64,000 nucleotides of DNA. Origin: Balaenoptera acutorostrata. Lineage: Eukaryota; Chordata; Mammalia; Artiodactyla; Balaenopteridae. The notes under the pieces are model-generated. The model was given only the letters and a program-made list of their open reading frames with translations, searched no databases and was not told the DNA's origin. The position numbers and the translations under genes were made by a program. Location of the stretch: positions 24,138,942 to 24,202,941 of the forward strand of contig NC_080078.1 in NCBI RefSeq assembly GCF_949987535.1. Reading direction: 5' to 3'. This document shows positions 48,735 through 60,367 of the stretch, piece by piece (within the stretch, counting starts at the first letter, position 1; each line of letters begins with the position of its first letter).

Positions 48735-49040
48735 GGGCTTCCCTGGTGGCGCAGTGGTTGAGAATCTGCCTGCCGATGCAGGGGATACGGGTTCGAGCCC
48801 TGGTCTGGGAAGATCCCACATGCCGCGGAGCAGCTAGGCCCGTGAGCCACAACTACTGAGCCTGCGCGTCTGGAGCCTGTGCTCTGCAACAAGAGAGGCC
48901 GCGATAGTGAGAGGCCCGCGCGCCGCGATGAAGAGTGGCCCCCGCTCGCCACAACTAGAGAAAGCCCTCGCACAGAAACGAAGACCCAACACAGCCAAAA
49001 ATAAAAATAAATAAAATAAATAAATAAATTAAAAAAAAAA
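48735..49040 (+). mobile_element. CHR-type tRNA-derived SINE
   Basis: Head 'gggcttccctggtggcgcag', B-box 'gggttcgagccc', and the same subfamily body as the copy at 318. A 14-bp target duplication flanks it: 'aaaacaaagatcct' at 48721-48734 and 'aacacaaagatcct' at 49041-49054. Confidence 0.96.
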
Positions 49041-49596
49041 AACACAAAGATCCTTAAGTAATACAGACTCAGTGATCTATAAAGATCTACAATTCATGGT
49101 CTAGAAGGTCGCTTCCTCCTCGAGAGTTCTCAGAATTGAAGATCTGAAAGCCCCTTCATACAATGAGGAGGCTTTTCACTCTGAGGGGACAGAGGACAAT
49201 AGAACCTGCTGGAAATAGGAGGGACTGGCTGGGAAAGGCTGGCTTGCTGATCTACCTTGAAGGTTGATATATGTTAGCCTAGATGATCAGGGAGCGGGGG
49301 AGGAGGGTGCAGGGGAGGGGACAGAGAGGGTCAAAGCCCAAAGTTGTAGCCAAGATGGCTTTGGAGTATGTTAGGAATTGGGTGGCATTTTGATTATTAT
49401 TGGTTAAGGATATTGATTATTATAGGGACTGCCCAAGGCTTAGTAGGTGCTCTCCAATAGCCTGGGGACAGTTCACACTCCCCACTATTTACTCCCAGCC
49501 ACAGACCACATACACTTAGTGACCCACACTACACACCAGTGCAGCTACCACCACTGGAGTGTGCCAGAAATAAATACAGGTGGGTTTCTTTTTTTT

Positions 49597-50155
49597 GAAA
49601 GTTTATTGAGATATAATTCATACACTGTCTTAATTCAGGCTGCTGTAACAGAGTACCATAGACCGGGTGGCTTATAAACAAAAGAAATTTATTTCTCACA
49701 GTTATGATGGCTGTGAAATCTAAGGTTAAGGTCCTGGCAGATTCAGTGTCTGGTGAGGGTCTGCTTCCTGGTTGGATGACTGACTTCTTGCCGTGTCCTC
49801 AAGTGGTAGAAAAGGCAAGGAAGCTCTCTGGGGTCTCTTTTATAAGGGCATTAATCCCATTCATGAGGGCTTCATCCTCATGACCTAATCACCTCCTGAA
49901 GACTCTACCTCCAAATAACACCACATTGAGGTATTTGTGAATTAGGTTTCATCATATGAATTTGGGGAGGGAGACACAAACATTTGGTCTATAGAACACA
50001 CCAGACCATTCATTTAAAGTGTATAATTCAATGGCTTTTAAAACATTCACAGATTTGTGCAACTATCACCATAATCCCTTTTAGAATATTTTAATTACCC
50101 CCAAAATGAAACCCAAACCACTTAGCCATCACTCCCCAACCCCCCAGCCCTAGGC
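49597..50155 (-). mobile_element. L1 3' region (antisense) split by a MaLR LTR
   Basis: 'gtttattgagatataattca' at 49601 and 'taaagtgtataattcaatgg' to 'atcactccccaaccccccag' at 50016-50148 are parts of one ancient antisense L1 segment, separated by the LTR at 49625-49998. Confidence 0.75.
49625..49998 (-). mobile_element. MaLR-type LTR (MST/MLT1 group)
   Basis: 'aggctgctgtaacagagtac', 'ggcttataaacaaaagaaat', 'ttataagggcattaatccca' and 'caaacatttggtctataga'. Solo antisense LTR. Confidence 0.8.
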
Positions 50156-50659
50156 CAGGTGGGTTTTTGTTTTTTTTTTAACTGTAGGTGAATCAGGAGC
50201 TTAAACATGTCAAAATATCACAGAGACATTGCCCACCCACGGATCTCACCATTTGCTCCCAACATGCTGGACCCAAAGTCCAAATCCCAACGCTGGAATT
50301 TTATCCCACTGGAATGTTTGTGCAAATCATGGTATTTCTCTTGCTTCCAGCTTCCACTCCCCCAACCACCCCTCAGTCCTGCTCTTAGATGAGTGGTAGG
50401 AGGATGACGTCACCATATGGTGCCATAACCCCTCCCCACTTCGTTTCCCTTTTTTCCTGTATCCTATCGGTACAGAAATACCTGAGGGGCATGAAGATCG
50501 ACATGGACCTGCTGACATAGACGTGTTGGAATAAAAAACAAACACCTGTTCATGGAGGGATGCGTAAGAGCTGTGATCACCTACCATCTACACAGGACCC
50601 CAGACCAGCACCGAGGAGGTATAATTTCCAGGCACCCAAGAATTCGTGCTCTGTTAGGC

Positions 50660-51080
50660 CACATTGCTAGAAGCAGAGCCTAAGACAAGGATGTATGTGC
50701 AAGTGACTTAAGGAGGGAGTGCTCACAGGAGAACTTGGATGGGAGGAAGACAAGCAAGATAGCACTGGGAAGAAATTAACCAAGAAGGTGAAGCCTAGCC
50801 TCAGCCTGACCTCATGGATAGCTCCAGACCCAAGTTGCATCCCAGAGTTTGTTCTGCTTTGACGTAAGGAACTGGGCTCCTATACCCCCACACCAGCCAG
50901 CCATTGGCTATAGCCACGTGGTGAGGGGGACCCTAACTCCTAGGAGCCTCCAGGGGGCTAAGGCAGCTCCAGTTATCCACGGCAATCTTTGGACAAGGTT
51001 TTCCACGTGAGCCATTAGCAGCAACACCTGCAGCGGCTGGAAGATTGGTCTACGGAACAGGTGAAAAGGATCCTAGGGGA
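50660..51080. repeat. Unnamed old repeat
   Basis: 'gaagcagagcctaagacaag' and 'gcctagcctcagcctgacct'. Its left part resembles the repeat at 5525. Family not identified. Confidence 0.4.
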
Positions 51081-52042
51081 TGTGGTGGAGCGCAAGCATC
51101 CTCTATGTACTGTTCCTACGCTGCCAGTTTTCTAATTATTCCCTACACACATTCCCTCCTCCTAAGGGAGCTGAATACTGAAGGGACAATAGCAGAGGGG
51201 GAGTCAAAGTACCCCTTGATTATGGGTTGCACTGACAGCCCCCAGCAGAGCTCTCATGAAGCCAGGCTGGGAGCCTTCCATCTCTCCTGAAGTCCAAGGA
51301 CAGCCTTCTCAGGTGTTCCTGTTACTATTGCTGCATAACAAACCGCTCGGAAAAGTAATGTTCAAAAAGCGACAATCGAGAGAGCTTCAAGATGGCGGAG
51401 GAGTAAGACGTGGAAATCACCTTCCTCCCCACAAATACATCAAAAACACATCTACATGTGGAACAGCTCCTACAGAACACCTACTGAACGCTGGCAGAAG
51501 ACCTCAGACTTCCCAAAAGGCAAGAAACTCCCCACGTACCTGGCCATGTGGTTGACAGAGTCTTGGTGCTCCAGCTGGGTGTCAGGCCTGAGCCTCTGAG
51601 GTGGGAGAGCCGAGTTCAGGACATTGGTCCACCAGAGACCTCCCGACCCCATGTAATATCAAATGGCAAAAGCTCTCCCAGAGATCTCCATCTCAATGAT
51701 AAGACCCAGCTCCACTCAACAACCAGCAAGCTACAGTGCTGGACACCCTATGCCAAACAACGAGCAAGACAGGAACACAACCCCACCCATTAGCAGAGAG
51801 GCTGCCTAAAATCATAATAAGTTCACAGACACCCCAAAACACACCACTGGACGCAGTCCTGCCCACCAGAAAGACAAGTTCCAGCCTCATCCACCAGAAC
51901 ATAGGCACCAGTCCCCTGTACCAGGAAGCCTACACAACCCACTGAACCAACCTTACTCACTGGGGGCAGACACCAAAAACAACGGGAACTACGAACCTTC
52001 AGCCTGCAGAAAGGAGACCCCAAACACAGTAAGTTAAGCAAA

Positions 52043-52936
52043 ATGAGAAGACAGAGAAATACACAGCAGATGAAAGAGCAAGGTAAAAACCCACCAGACC
52101 AAACAAATGAAGAGGAAATAGGCAGTCTACCTGAAAAAGAATTCAGAGTAATGATAGTAAAGATGATCCAAAATCTTGGAAATAGAATGGAGAAAATACA
52201 AGAAACATTTAACAAGGAACCAGAAGAGCTAAAGAGCAAATAAACAATGATGAACAACACAATAAATGAAATTAAAAATTCTCTAGAAAGGATCAATAGC
52301 AGAATAACTGAGGCAGAAGAACGGATAAGTGACCTGGAAGATAAAATAGTGGAAATAACTACTGCAGAGCTGAATAAAGAAAAAAGAATGAAAAGAATTG
52401 AGGACAGTCTCAGAGACCTCTGGGACAACATTAAATGCACCAATATTCAAATTATAGGGGTCCCAGAAGAAGAAGAGAAAAAGAAAGGGCCTGAGAAAAT
52501 ATTTGAAGAGATTATAGTTGAAAACTTCCCTAATATAGGAAAGGAAATAGTCAATCAAGTCCAGGAAGCACAGAGAGTCCCACACAGGATAACTCCAAGG
52601 AAAAACATGCCAAGACACATACTAATCAAACTATCAAATATTAAATACAAAGAAAAAATATTAAAAGCAGCAAGGGAAAAGCAACAAATAACAGACAAGG
52701 GAATCTTCATAAGGTTAACAGCTGATCTTTCAGCAGAAACTCTGCAAGCCAGAAGGGAGTAGCAGGACATATTTAAAGTGATGAAAGAGAAAAACCTACA
52801 ACCAAGATTACTCTACCCAGCAAGGATCTCATTCAGATTCGACACAGAAATTAAAACCTTTACAGACAAGCAAAAGCTAAGAGAATTCAGCACCACCAAA
52901 CCAGCTTTACAACAAATGCTAAAGGAACTTCTCTAG
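52043..52936 (+). pseudogene. L1 ORF1 (RNA-binding chaperone), two nonsense codons
   Basis: The frame runs 297 codons from ATG at 52043 to TAG at 52934-52936. It is interrupted by TAA at 52241-52243 and TAG at 52760-52762 with no frameshift between. The product would be the L1 nucleic-acid chaperone: an N-terminal coiled-coil (heptad-rich 'IKNSLERINSRITEAEERI' region), then the RRM and C-terminal domains ('IQIIGVPEE' start). Dead copy. Confidence 0.92.
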
Positions 52937-52984
52937 GCAGGAAACACAAGAGAAGGAAAAGACCTACAATAAAAAACCCATAAC

Positions 52985-55920
52985 AGACTAGCTATCAATT
53001 ACAGGAAAAAATCTGTAAAAATACAAACACATGGAGGCTAAACGATACACTACTAAATAACCAAGTGATCACTGAAGAAATCAAAGAGGAAATCAGAAAA
53101 TACCTAGAAACAAATGACAATGAAAACATGACGACCCAAAACCTATGGTATGCAGCAAAAGCAGTTCTAAGAAGGAAGTTTATAGCAATACAATCCTACC
53201 TCAAGAAACAAGAAACATCTCAAATAAACAACCTAACCTTACACCTAAAGCAATTAGAGAAAGAAGAACAAAAAACCCCCAAAGTTAGCAGAAGGAAAGA
53301 AATCATAAAGATCAGATCAGAAATAAATGAAAAAGAAATGAAGGAAACAATAGCTAAGATCAATAAAACTAAAAGCTGGTTCTTTGAGAAGGTAAACAAA
53401 AATGATAAACCTTTAGCAAGACTCAAAAGGAAAAAGAGGGAGAAGACTCAAATCAATAGAATTAGAAATGAAAAAGGAGAAGTAACAACTGACAGTGCAG
53501 AAATACAAAGGATCATGGAGATTACTACAAGCAACTATATGACAGTAAAATGGACAACCTGGAAGAAATGGACAAATTCTTAGAAAAGCACAACCTTCCA
53601 AGACTGAACCAGGAAGAAATAGGAAATATAAACAGACCAATCACAAGCACTGAAACTGAAACTGTGATTAAAAATCTTCCAACAAACAAAAGCCCAGGAC
53701 CAAATGGATTCACGGGTGAATTCTATCAAACATCTAGAGAAGAGCTAACACCTATCCTTCTCAAACTCTTCCAAAATATAACAGAGGGAGGAACACTCCC
53801 AAACTCATTCTACAAGGCCACCATCACCCTGATACCAAAACCAAACAAAGATGTCACAAAAAAGAAAACTATAGACCAATATCACTGATGAACAAAAATC
53901 CTCAACAAAATACTAGCAAACAGAATCCAACAGCACATTGAAAGGATCATACACTATAATCAAGTGGGGTTTATCCCAGGAATGCAAGGATTCTTCAATA
54001 TATGCAAATCAATCAATGTGGTAAACCATATTAACAAACTGAAGGAGAAAAACCATATGATCATCTCAATAGATGCAGAAAAAGCTTTTGACAAAATTCA
54101 ACACCCATTTATGATAAAAAATTCTCCAGTAAGTTCCCTCTATGGAGTTCCCTTTCCATAGAGGGAACTTACCTCAACATAATAACGGCCATATATGACA
54201 AAACCACAGCCAACATTGTTCTCAATGGTGAAAAACTGAAACCGTTTCCACTAAGATCAGGAACAAGACAAGGTTACCCACTCTCACCACTATTATTCAA
54301 TATAGTTTTGGAAATTTTAGCCACAGTAATCATAGAAGAAAATAAATAAAAGGAATCCAAATTGGAAAAGAAAAAGTAAAACTGTCACTGTTTGCAGATG
54401 ACATGATACTATACATAGAGAATCCCAGATGCTACCAGAAAACTACTAGAGCTAATCAATGAATTTGGTAAAGTAGCAGGCTATAAAATTAATGCACAGA
54501 AATCTCTTGCATTCCTATACACTAATGATGAAAAATCTGAAAGAGAAATTAAGGAAACACTCACATTTACCTTTGCAACAAAAAGAATAAAATACCTAGG
54601 AATAAACCTACCTAAGGAGAGAAAAGACCTGGATGCAGAAAACTATAAGACACTGATGAAAGAAATTGAAGATGATACAAGTAGATGGAGAGATATACCA
54701 TGTTCTTGGATTGGAAGAATCAACATTGTGAAAATGACTATAGTACCCAAAGCAATCTACAGACTCAATGCAATCCCTATCAAACTACCAATGGCATTTT
54801 TCACAGAACTAGAACAAAAAATTTCACAATTTGTATGGAAACACAAAAGACCCCGAATAGCCAAAGCAATATTGAGAAAGAAAAACAGAGCTGGAGGAAT
54901 CAGGCTCCCTGACTTCAGACTATACTACAAAGTTACAGTAATCAATTCAATATGGTACTGGCACAAAAACAGAAATATAGATCAATGGAACAGGATAGAA
55001 AGCCCAGAGATAAACCCACTCACATATGGTCACCTTATCTTTGATAAAGGAGGCAAGAATATACAATGGAGAAAAGACAGTCTCTTCAATAAGTGGTGCT
55101 GGGAAAACTGGACAGCTACATGTAAAAGAATGAAATTAGAACACTCCCTAACACCATACACAAAAATAAACTCAAAACGATTAAAGACCTAAATGTAATG
55201 CCAGACACTATAAAACTCTTAGAGGAAAACATAGGCAGAACACTCTATGACATACATCACAGCAAGATCCTTTCTGACCCACCTCCTAGAGAAATGGAAA
55301 TAAAAACAAAAATAAACCAATGGGACCTAATGAAACTTAAAAGCTTTTGCACAGCAAAGGAAACCATAAACAAGATGAAAAGACAACCCTCAGAATGGGA
55401 GAAAGTATTTGCAAAAGAAGCAACTGACAAAGGATTAATCTCCAAAATATACAGGTAGCTCATGCAGCTCAATATCAAAAAAACTAACAACCCAATCCAA
55501 AAATGGGCAGAAGATCTAAATAGACATTTCTCCAAAGAAGACATACAGATTGCCAACAAACACATGAAAGGAAGTTCAACATCACTAATCATTAGAGAAA
55601 TGCAAATCAAAACTACAATGAGGTATCACCTCACACCAGTCAGAATGGCCATCATCAAAAAATCTACAAACAATAAATGCTGGAGAGGGTGTGGAGAAAA
55701 GGGAACACTCTTGCACTGTTGGTGGGAATGTAAATTGATACAGCCACTATGGAGAACAGTATGGAGGTTCCTTAAAAAACTAAAAACAGAACTACCATAT
55801 GACCCAGCAATCCCACTACTGGGCATATACCCAGAGAAAACCATAATTCAAAAAGAGTCATGCAAAGTGAGAGAGTGGCATGGACATATATACACTACCA
55901 AACGTAAAATAGATAGCTAG
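52985..55920 (+). pseudogene. L1 ORF2 remnant: reverse transcriptase without endonuclease
   Basis: ORF2 begins in the linker after the endonuclease. Only about 50 bp separate the ORF1 stop from this linker, so roughly the first 240 codons are missing. The reverse transcriptase region is recognisable ([19 protein letters not shown] near 53680; FADD catalytic motif at 54391-54402), but the frame shifts several times (53.06-53.58, 53.55-53.89, 53.96-54.16, 54.66-55.19 and 55.20-55.92 kb lie in different frames or are separated by stops). The C-terminal part after 'GIYPEKT' is also lost at about 55860, joining straight to the 3'UTR. Confidence 0.92.
54129..54172. repeat. Perfect inverted repeat (hairpin) inside L1 ORF2
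   Basis: Arms 54129-54146 (gtaagttccctctatgga) and 54155-54172 are exact reverse complements over 18 nt, with an 8-nt loop. The right arm is the normal L1 sequence. The left arm replaces what other L1 copies have there. Confidence 0.95.
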
Positions 55921-56679
55921 TGGGAAGCAGCCGCATAGCACAGGGAGATCAGCTCGGTGCTTTGTGACCACCTAGAGGGGTGGGGTAGGGAGGGTGGGAG
56001 GGAGACGCAAGGGGGAGGAGACATGGGGATATATGTATATGTATAGCTGATTCACTTTGTTATAAAGCAGAAACTAGCACACCATTGTAAAGCAATTATA
56101 CTCCAATAAAAATGTTAAAAAAAATAATAACAATCATTTATTTTGCTAGGTGGTCACAGTTCGTCTCTGCTCCATGTGGCATCAGCAGGAGTGGCTTGAC
56201 TGGGGGCTTGAGGATCTTTCAAGGCGACTCACTCACCTGGCTTGAAAGTTGGTGTCAGCTCTTGGCTGGGCACTCAGCCAGTACTGAGAGCCAGGGGTGT
56301 CGGCTCCCCTCGGTGGGAGGGTCTCCGCTGGCTGCTTGGACTTCCTCACAGCATGGTGGCTGGATCCCAAGAACAAGCCTCCTAAGAGATAGGAAGTAAA
56401 AACTTCAAGTTTCTTGAGGCTTAGACCTGGAAACTGGCATTGAGTCATTTCTGCCATATTCTTTGAATCAGGTAGTCACAGAGCCCAGAGCCAAGGGAAG
56501 ATGACATAGACTCCATCTCCTGAGGAGTGGCGTGCTAAACTATTCTGGGGCCATTTTTAAATTTGCCACATGAGATAAGCATGTATAAGGAGTGATGGCT
56601 GGGCCTTAAGGGAAGCCTGGCTCAGTTTACCAGTCCCACACGGACTAGAGAGAAAATATACGAGCATCACTTTTCATGA

Positions 56680-57079
56680 TGGTTAATTTTATGCGTCAAC
56701 TTAGTACCCAGACCTTTGGTCAAACATTAGTCTGGGTATCTCTGGATGAGATTAACATTTGAACTGGTAGACTGAGTAAAGCAGGTTGCCCTCTCTAATG
56801 CGGGTGGACCTCAGCCAATCCCCTGAGGCCTGAATAGAACAAAAAGGCTGACCCTCCCTCAAGTAAGAGAGAATTCTTCCTGCCTGACTGCCTTTGAGCG
56901 GGGACATCAGCTTTTTTCCTGCCTTTGGACTCTGACTGAAACATCAGCTCTTCCTGGGTCTGCCGCTTGCAACTCACCCTGCAAATCTCGGGACTTGTCA
57001 GCCTCCATAATCATGTGAGCCAATTCCTTATAATAGATAGATAGATAGATGATAGATAGAAGATAGAGAGATAGATAGG

Positions 57080-57126
<47 letters not shown>

Positions 57127-57440
57127 GTGATAGATAGATGTATAGGTAGATATTGGTTCTGTTTCTCTAGAGAACCCTGAATAACACACCTCTACTATGT
57201 GGGTGGGCCTCATTCAATCAGTTGGAGACTTCCCCCAAAGAAGAGAGAACAGGCTGCCTGTGGACTTGAACTGAAGCATCAGCTCCTCTGCCCTGGGTCC
57301 CTTGTCTGCCTGCCTTACCTGCAGGTTTTGGACTTGCCAGCCTCCACAATCACATAAGCCAATTCCTTAAAACAACAACAGCAACAACAAAACCCCCTCA
57401 TTCATTCATTTTACACACGTCCTGTGGTTCTGTTGCTCTG
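56680..57440. repeat. Two adjacent copies of one unnamed repeat around a GATA run
   Basis: The text 'gcctccataatcatgtgagc' then 'caattcctta' (57001-57031) recurs as 'gcctccacaatcacataagc' then 'caattcctta' (57340-57369). 'agagaaccctgaataacaca' (57170) recurs as 'agaaagaaccctgatcacca' (57442). So a partial second copy follows the first. The family is a common mammalian repeat ('ggttaattttatgcgtcaac') that I cannot name. Confidence 0.7.
57034..57147. repeat. (GATA)n microsatellite
   Basis: About 110 bp of gata units with a few ggta and gatgata interruptions. The longest pure stretch is about 57081-57125. Confidence 0.95.
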
Positions 57441-57869
57441 GAGAAAGAACCCTGATCACCACACCTTTCAGTGAACAGTGACTCTGGCCGCTAGTAGTCG
57501 GTGTCTTGTTATCTGGCCAGTCAGAGCAGCAGTTCATCTTTGAGAAGCAGAAACAGGAAGGAAGTCAACAAAGAATCAGGCAAAGGGGTTAAATGTCCAC
57601 CCTCTTCAAAGGAGAGGGCTGCAGGGGGTCAGGGGGCATGTCAGGCACTTCAGCCATCCTTCCGAGTCCCCAACCGGCCAGCAGGGCTGCACACCATGAC
57701 TGACCATGGGTTTCTCTTGTTCTCCCATATGAAAGCCCATCTGGCCATTGCAGAGCATGACACAGAAACACAGGAAGAAGTGGATGGATTGGGTTTCCAT
57801 AGCCTCAACTTTGGGACTGAGGGCCGGTCAAGGTGAGAGAAAACACCAGAGCATAGCAGAAAGAAGGCT

Positions 57870-58050
57870 GGGCTGGGAGTCAGAAAGCCCCTGTCCTCGC
57901 CGGGTCCCACCACTTAACTAGCTTTGTGTATTTTGCCTGTTGCTCAAGCCTCTATCTATTCTCCAGTAAAATGGAGTAACGACACCTCCCCTGCCTACAT
58001 CCGGACTTGAGTGTAAACATTAAATGAGCTAACAGAGGTCTGGGAATCTG
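57870..58050 (+). repeat. MIR
   Basis: 'ctgggagtcagaaagcccct', 'tcccaccacttaactagctt' and 'ccagtaaaatggagtaacga'. Confidence 0.8.
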
Positions 58051-58054
58051 CACA

Positions 58055-58500
58055 TCAGTCAGGGCTCCGGAGAAGCAAAACCACCAGGGATGTGTATCAT
58101 AAGGGATTTATACAGGGATCTGGGAGCTAGGCACACAGTCCAGCTATGGGAGGCCATTGCTTGTGTGTCTTGTGCTGGAAGCTGACTCCACAGGGTGAGC
58201 AGGTAGGAAAGGACATGGATGTGAAGGGGAGGAGGGCAAGGGCAGACAGGAGCCTGCGAGGCTGAGCTGGAGCCTCGAGGACACACGGGATCCTGGAGGT
58301 CTCTCACGGCCTCCACGTCTCGGGGGGGTCCTGCAGGACCAGCCAGCGCTCTTCATCACGCAGTGTAACACACATGTGAGCCGGGAGGAGGAGAACCGGA
58401 AAAAAAGGCAGGAACTGCAGGCCCAGCTGCTGCCCAGCCGCTGCCCAGCCAGGAGAGCCGCAGATGAGCGACAGCTGTAAGGGGTGCCTGCGGGCTCCAC
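58055..58500. repeat. Unnamed GC-rich repeat-like segment
   Basis: Starts 'cagtcagggctccggagaag' followed by 'ataagggatttatacaggga', as in old LTR-type repeats. 58190-58480 is GC-rich and open in frames on both strands, which composition alone can explain. No homology recognised. Confidence 0.4.
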
Positions 58501-58889
58501 GCCCACCCCCAACAGGGAGAAGAGGCCCCTCTTCCACCTGCTGCGTCTCACACAGATGTCTCCGTGGCTCCTGCCAACCGGGACACGCTGGGAAGGGAAT
58601 TCTGAAAAAGGCAGCCCCATTGTAACTAAGTTGACACAGTACAAATCCACCACAATTTGTCAGCTCCAAATTACCAGCTCAGAGAAAGGGGGAGAAACCA
58701 AATCACTTCTTCCCCGCAGAGCTAATTTAACCGGAAGCGTATTAGAGCCACCAAACAGCTTGGTTAGGGACGGCCAGGATGGATATCACCATCCCGAAAA
58801 TTAGACAATGTGACTTTTATTTTTCCCCATGCAGTTGTTGAAGCACTTTGAAAAACCCAGGTCGTACTTCCTTCATTTCTTCTACTAAA

Positions 58890-59895
58890 AATAATTGAGA
58901 ATTTTATTCAGCCATGGAGAGGAATGATACGTGCCGCAACATGGATGAACCAGGGAAACGTTACGCTTGCTCCATGTCATATGTCATGAGGGAAATGCAA
59001 ATTAAAACCATAATGAGATATCACTACATACTTAATAGAATGGCCAAAATCCAGAGTTCTGAGAACACTAAATGCTGGTGAGGACATGAAGCTACAGGAA
59101 CTCTCATTCACTGCTGGAAGGAATGCAAAATAGTGCAGACACTTTGGAAAGTGGTTTGGCAGTTTCTTACAAACTAAACATGCTCTTACCGGGTAATTCA
59201 GCAATCACTCTCCTTGGTATTTACCCAATGGAGCTGAAAACTTATGCCCACATAAAAAACCGCACATGGATGTTTATAGTAGCTTTATTCATAATTGCCA
59301 AAACTCAAAGGCAACCAAGATGACCTTCAGTAGGTGAATGGAAAAATCATCTGTGGTCCATCCAGACAATAGAATATGATTCGGCATTAAAAATCAATGA
59401 GCCATCAAAGCATGAAAAGACATGGAGGAATCTTAAATGCATACTACTAAGTGAAAAAAGCCAGTCTGAAAAGTCTACATACCCTATGACCCCATCTATA
59501 TGATATTCTGGAAAAGTCAAAACTATGGAGACAGTAAAAAGATTGCCAGGGGTGAGGGCAGGAGATAAGTAGGTGGAGCACAGAGGATTTTTGGGGCAGT
59601 GAAAAATACTCTGTATGATACCATAATGATGGATACATGTCATTATACGTATGTCCAAACCCATAGAATGTACACCACCAAGAGTGAACCCTAATATAAA
59701 CTATAGACTTTGGGTGACAATGTGGCAATGTAGGTTTATCTGTTGTAACAAATGTCCCACTCTTGTCAGGGATGTCGGTAACGGAGGAGACTACGCATGT
59801 GTGAGGGCACAGGGTACCTGGGAAGTCTCTGTACGCTCCCCTCAATTTTGCTGTGAACCTAAAACTGCTCCAAAAAAAAGTCTTTGAAAAAGAAA
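58890..59895 (+). mobile_element. Old L1 ORF2 end and 3'UTR
   Basis: 'gggaaatgcaaattaaaacc', 'tcattcactgctggaaggaa', 'ggtatttacccaatggagct' and 'gtaaaaagattgccaggggt' follow the L1 order. The piece at 58890-58975 ('ttattcagccatggagagga') belongs further downstream in L1, so the copy is rearranged or two copies abut. Ends in an A-rich tail at about 59883. Confidence 0.85.
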
Positions 59896-60039
59896 AAAAA
59901 AGAACAACAGAGAATAGATAACCAGAGAATCAAGCAGTATTCCTGAGCTAGACTGGGATGTGGGATTCATTGTATTAGTATATTAAAGTTGTAGAATAAA
60001 ATTAATGTTAGTAAAAAACAAGTCTAGACTTTAAAATTT

Positions 60040-60367
60040 TAAAAGAACATTATGCTAAGTGAAATAATGACATAGAAGGACAAATATTATATGATTCCAC
60101 TTATATGAGGAACTTAGAATAGGCAGATACATAGGGACAGACAGTGGATTAGAGAGCACCAGGGACTGGGGGTGGGGCTGGGGGTGGAGAGTTAGTGTTT
60201 AATGGATGCAGGGTTTCCGTTTGGGATGATGACAAAGATCTGGAAAGGGACAGTGGTGACAGTGGCACAGCATTGTGAATGTACTTAATACCACTGAATT
60301 GTATCCTTAAAAATGGTTAACGTGTTAAATATTATGTTACATATATTTTGCCACAATTTAAAAAGTA
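60040..60367 (+). mobile_element. Old L1 3'UTR fragment
   Basis: 'gctaagtgaaataatgacat', 'tatatgattccacttatatg', 'gtacttaataccactgaatt' and 'aaatggttaacgtgttaaat' form an ancient L1 3' end. Confidence 0.85.

Larger units (their letters stand above)
51378..56121 (+). mobile_element. L1 retrotransposon with internal deletions
   Basis: A cetacean-type L1 with a 5' region of about 660 bp ('caagatggcggaggagtaag'), a broken ORF1, an ORF2 lacking its endonuclease part, a 3'UTR ('cagggagatcagctcggtgc') and a short A-tail. At 4.7 kb it is shorter than a full L1. It has no intact frame and cannot move on its own. ORF1 and ORF2 are described separately. Confidence 0.95.
51315..56540. repeat. Older repeat hosting the 51.4-56.1 kb L1
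   Basis: 'gttactattgctgcataaca' at 51321 and 'acaatcatttattttgctag' at 56130 read as neighbouring parts of one older element that the L1 interrupts. A decayed target duplication is visible: 'aaaaagcgacaatc' (51364-51377) and 'aaataataacaatc' (56122-56135), 10 of 14 matching. Confidence 0.6.

Noticed and set aside
51823..52443. 206-codon antisense open frame
   Set aside because: Shadow of the A-rich sense strand of L1 ORF1, which has few stop codons in reverse.
52043..55920. L1 open frames as host genes
   Set aside because: They are pieces of one L1 broken by stops, frameshifts and deletions, not a host gene.
57501..57836. 111-codon + strand open frame
   Set aside because: No recognisable domain, no splice context, and opposite-strand frames are open over the same stretch. 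Likely chance.
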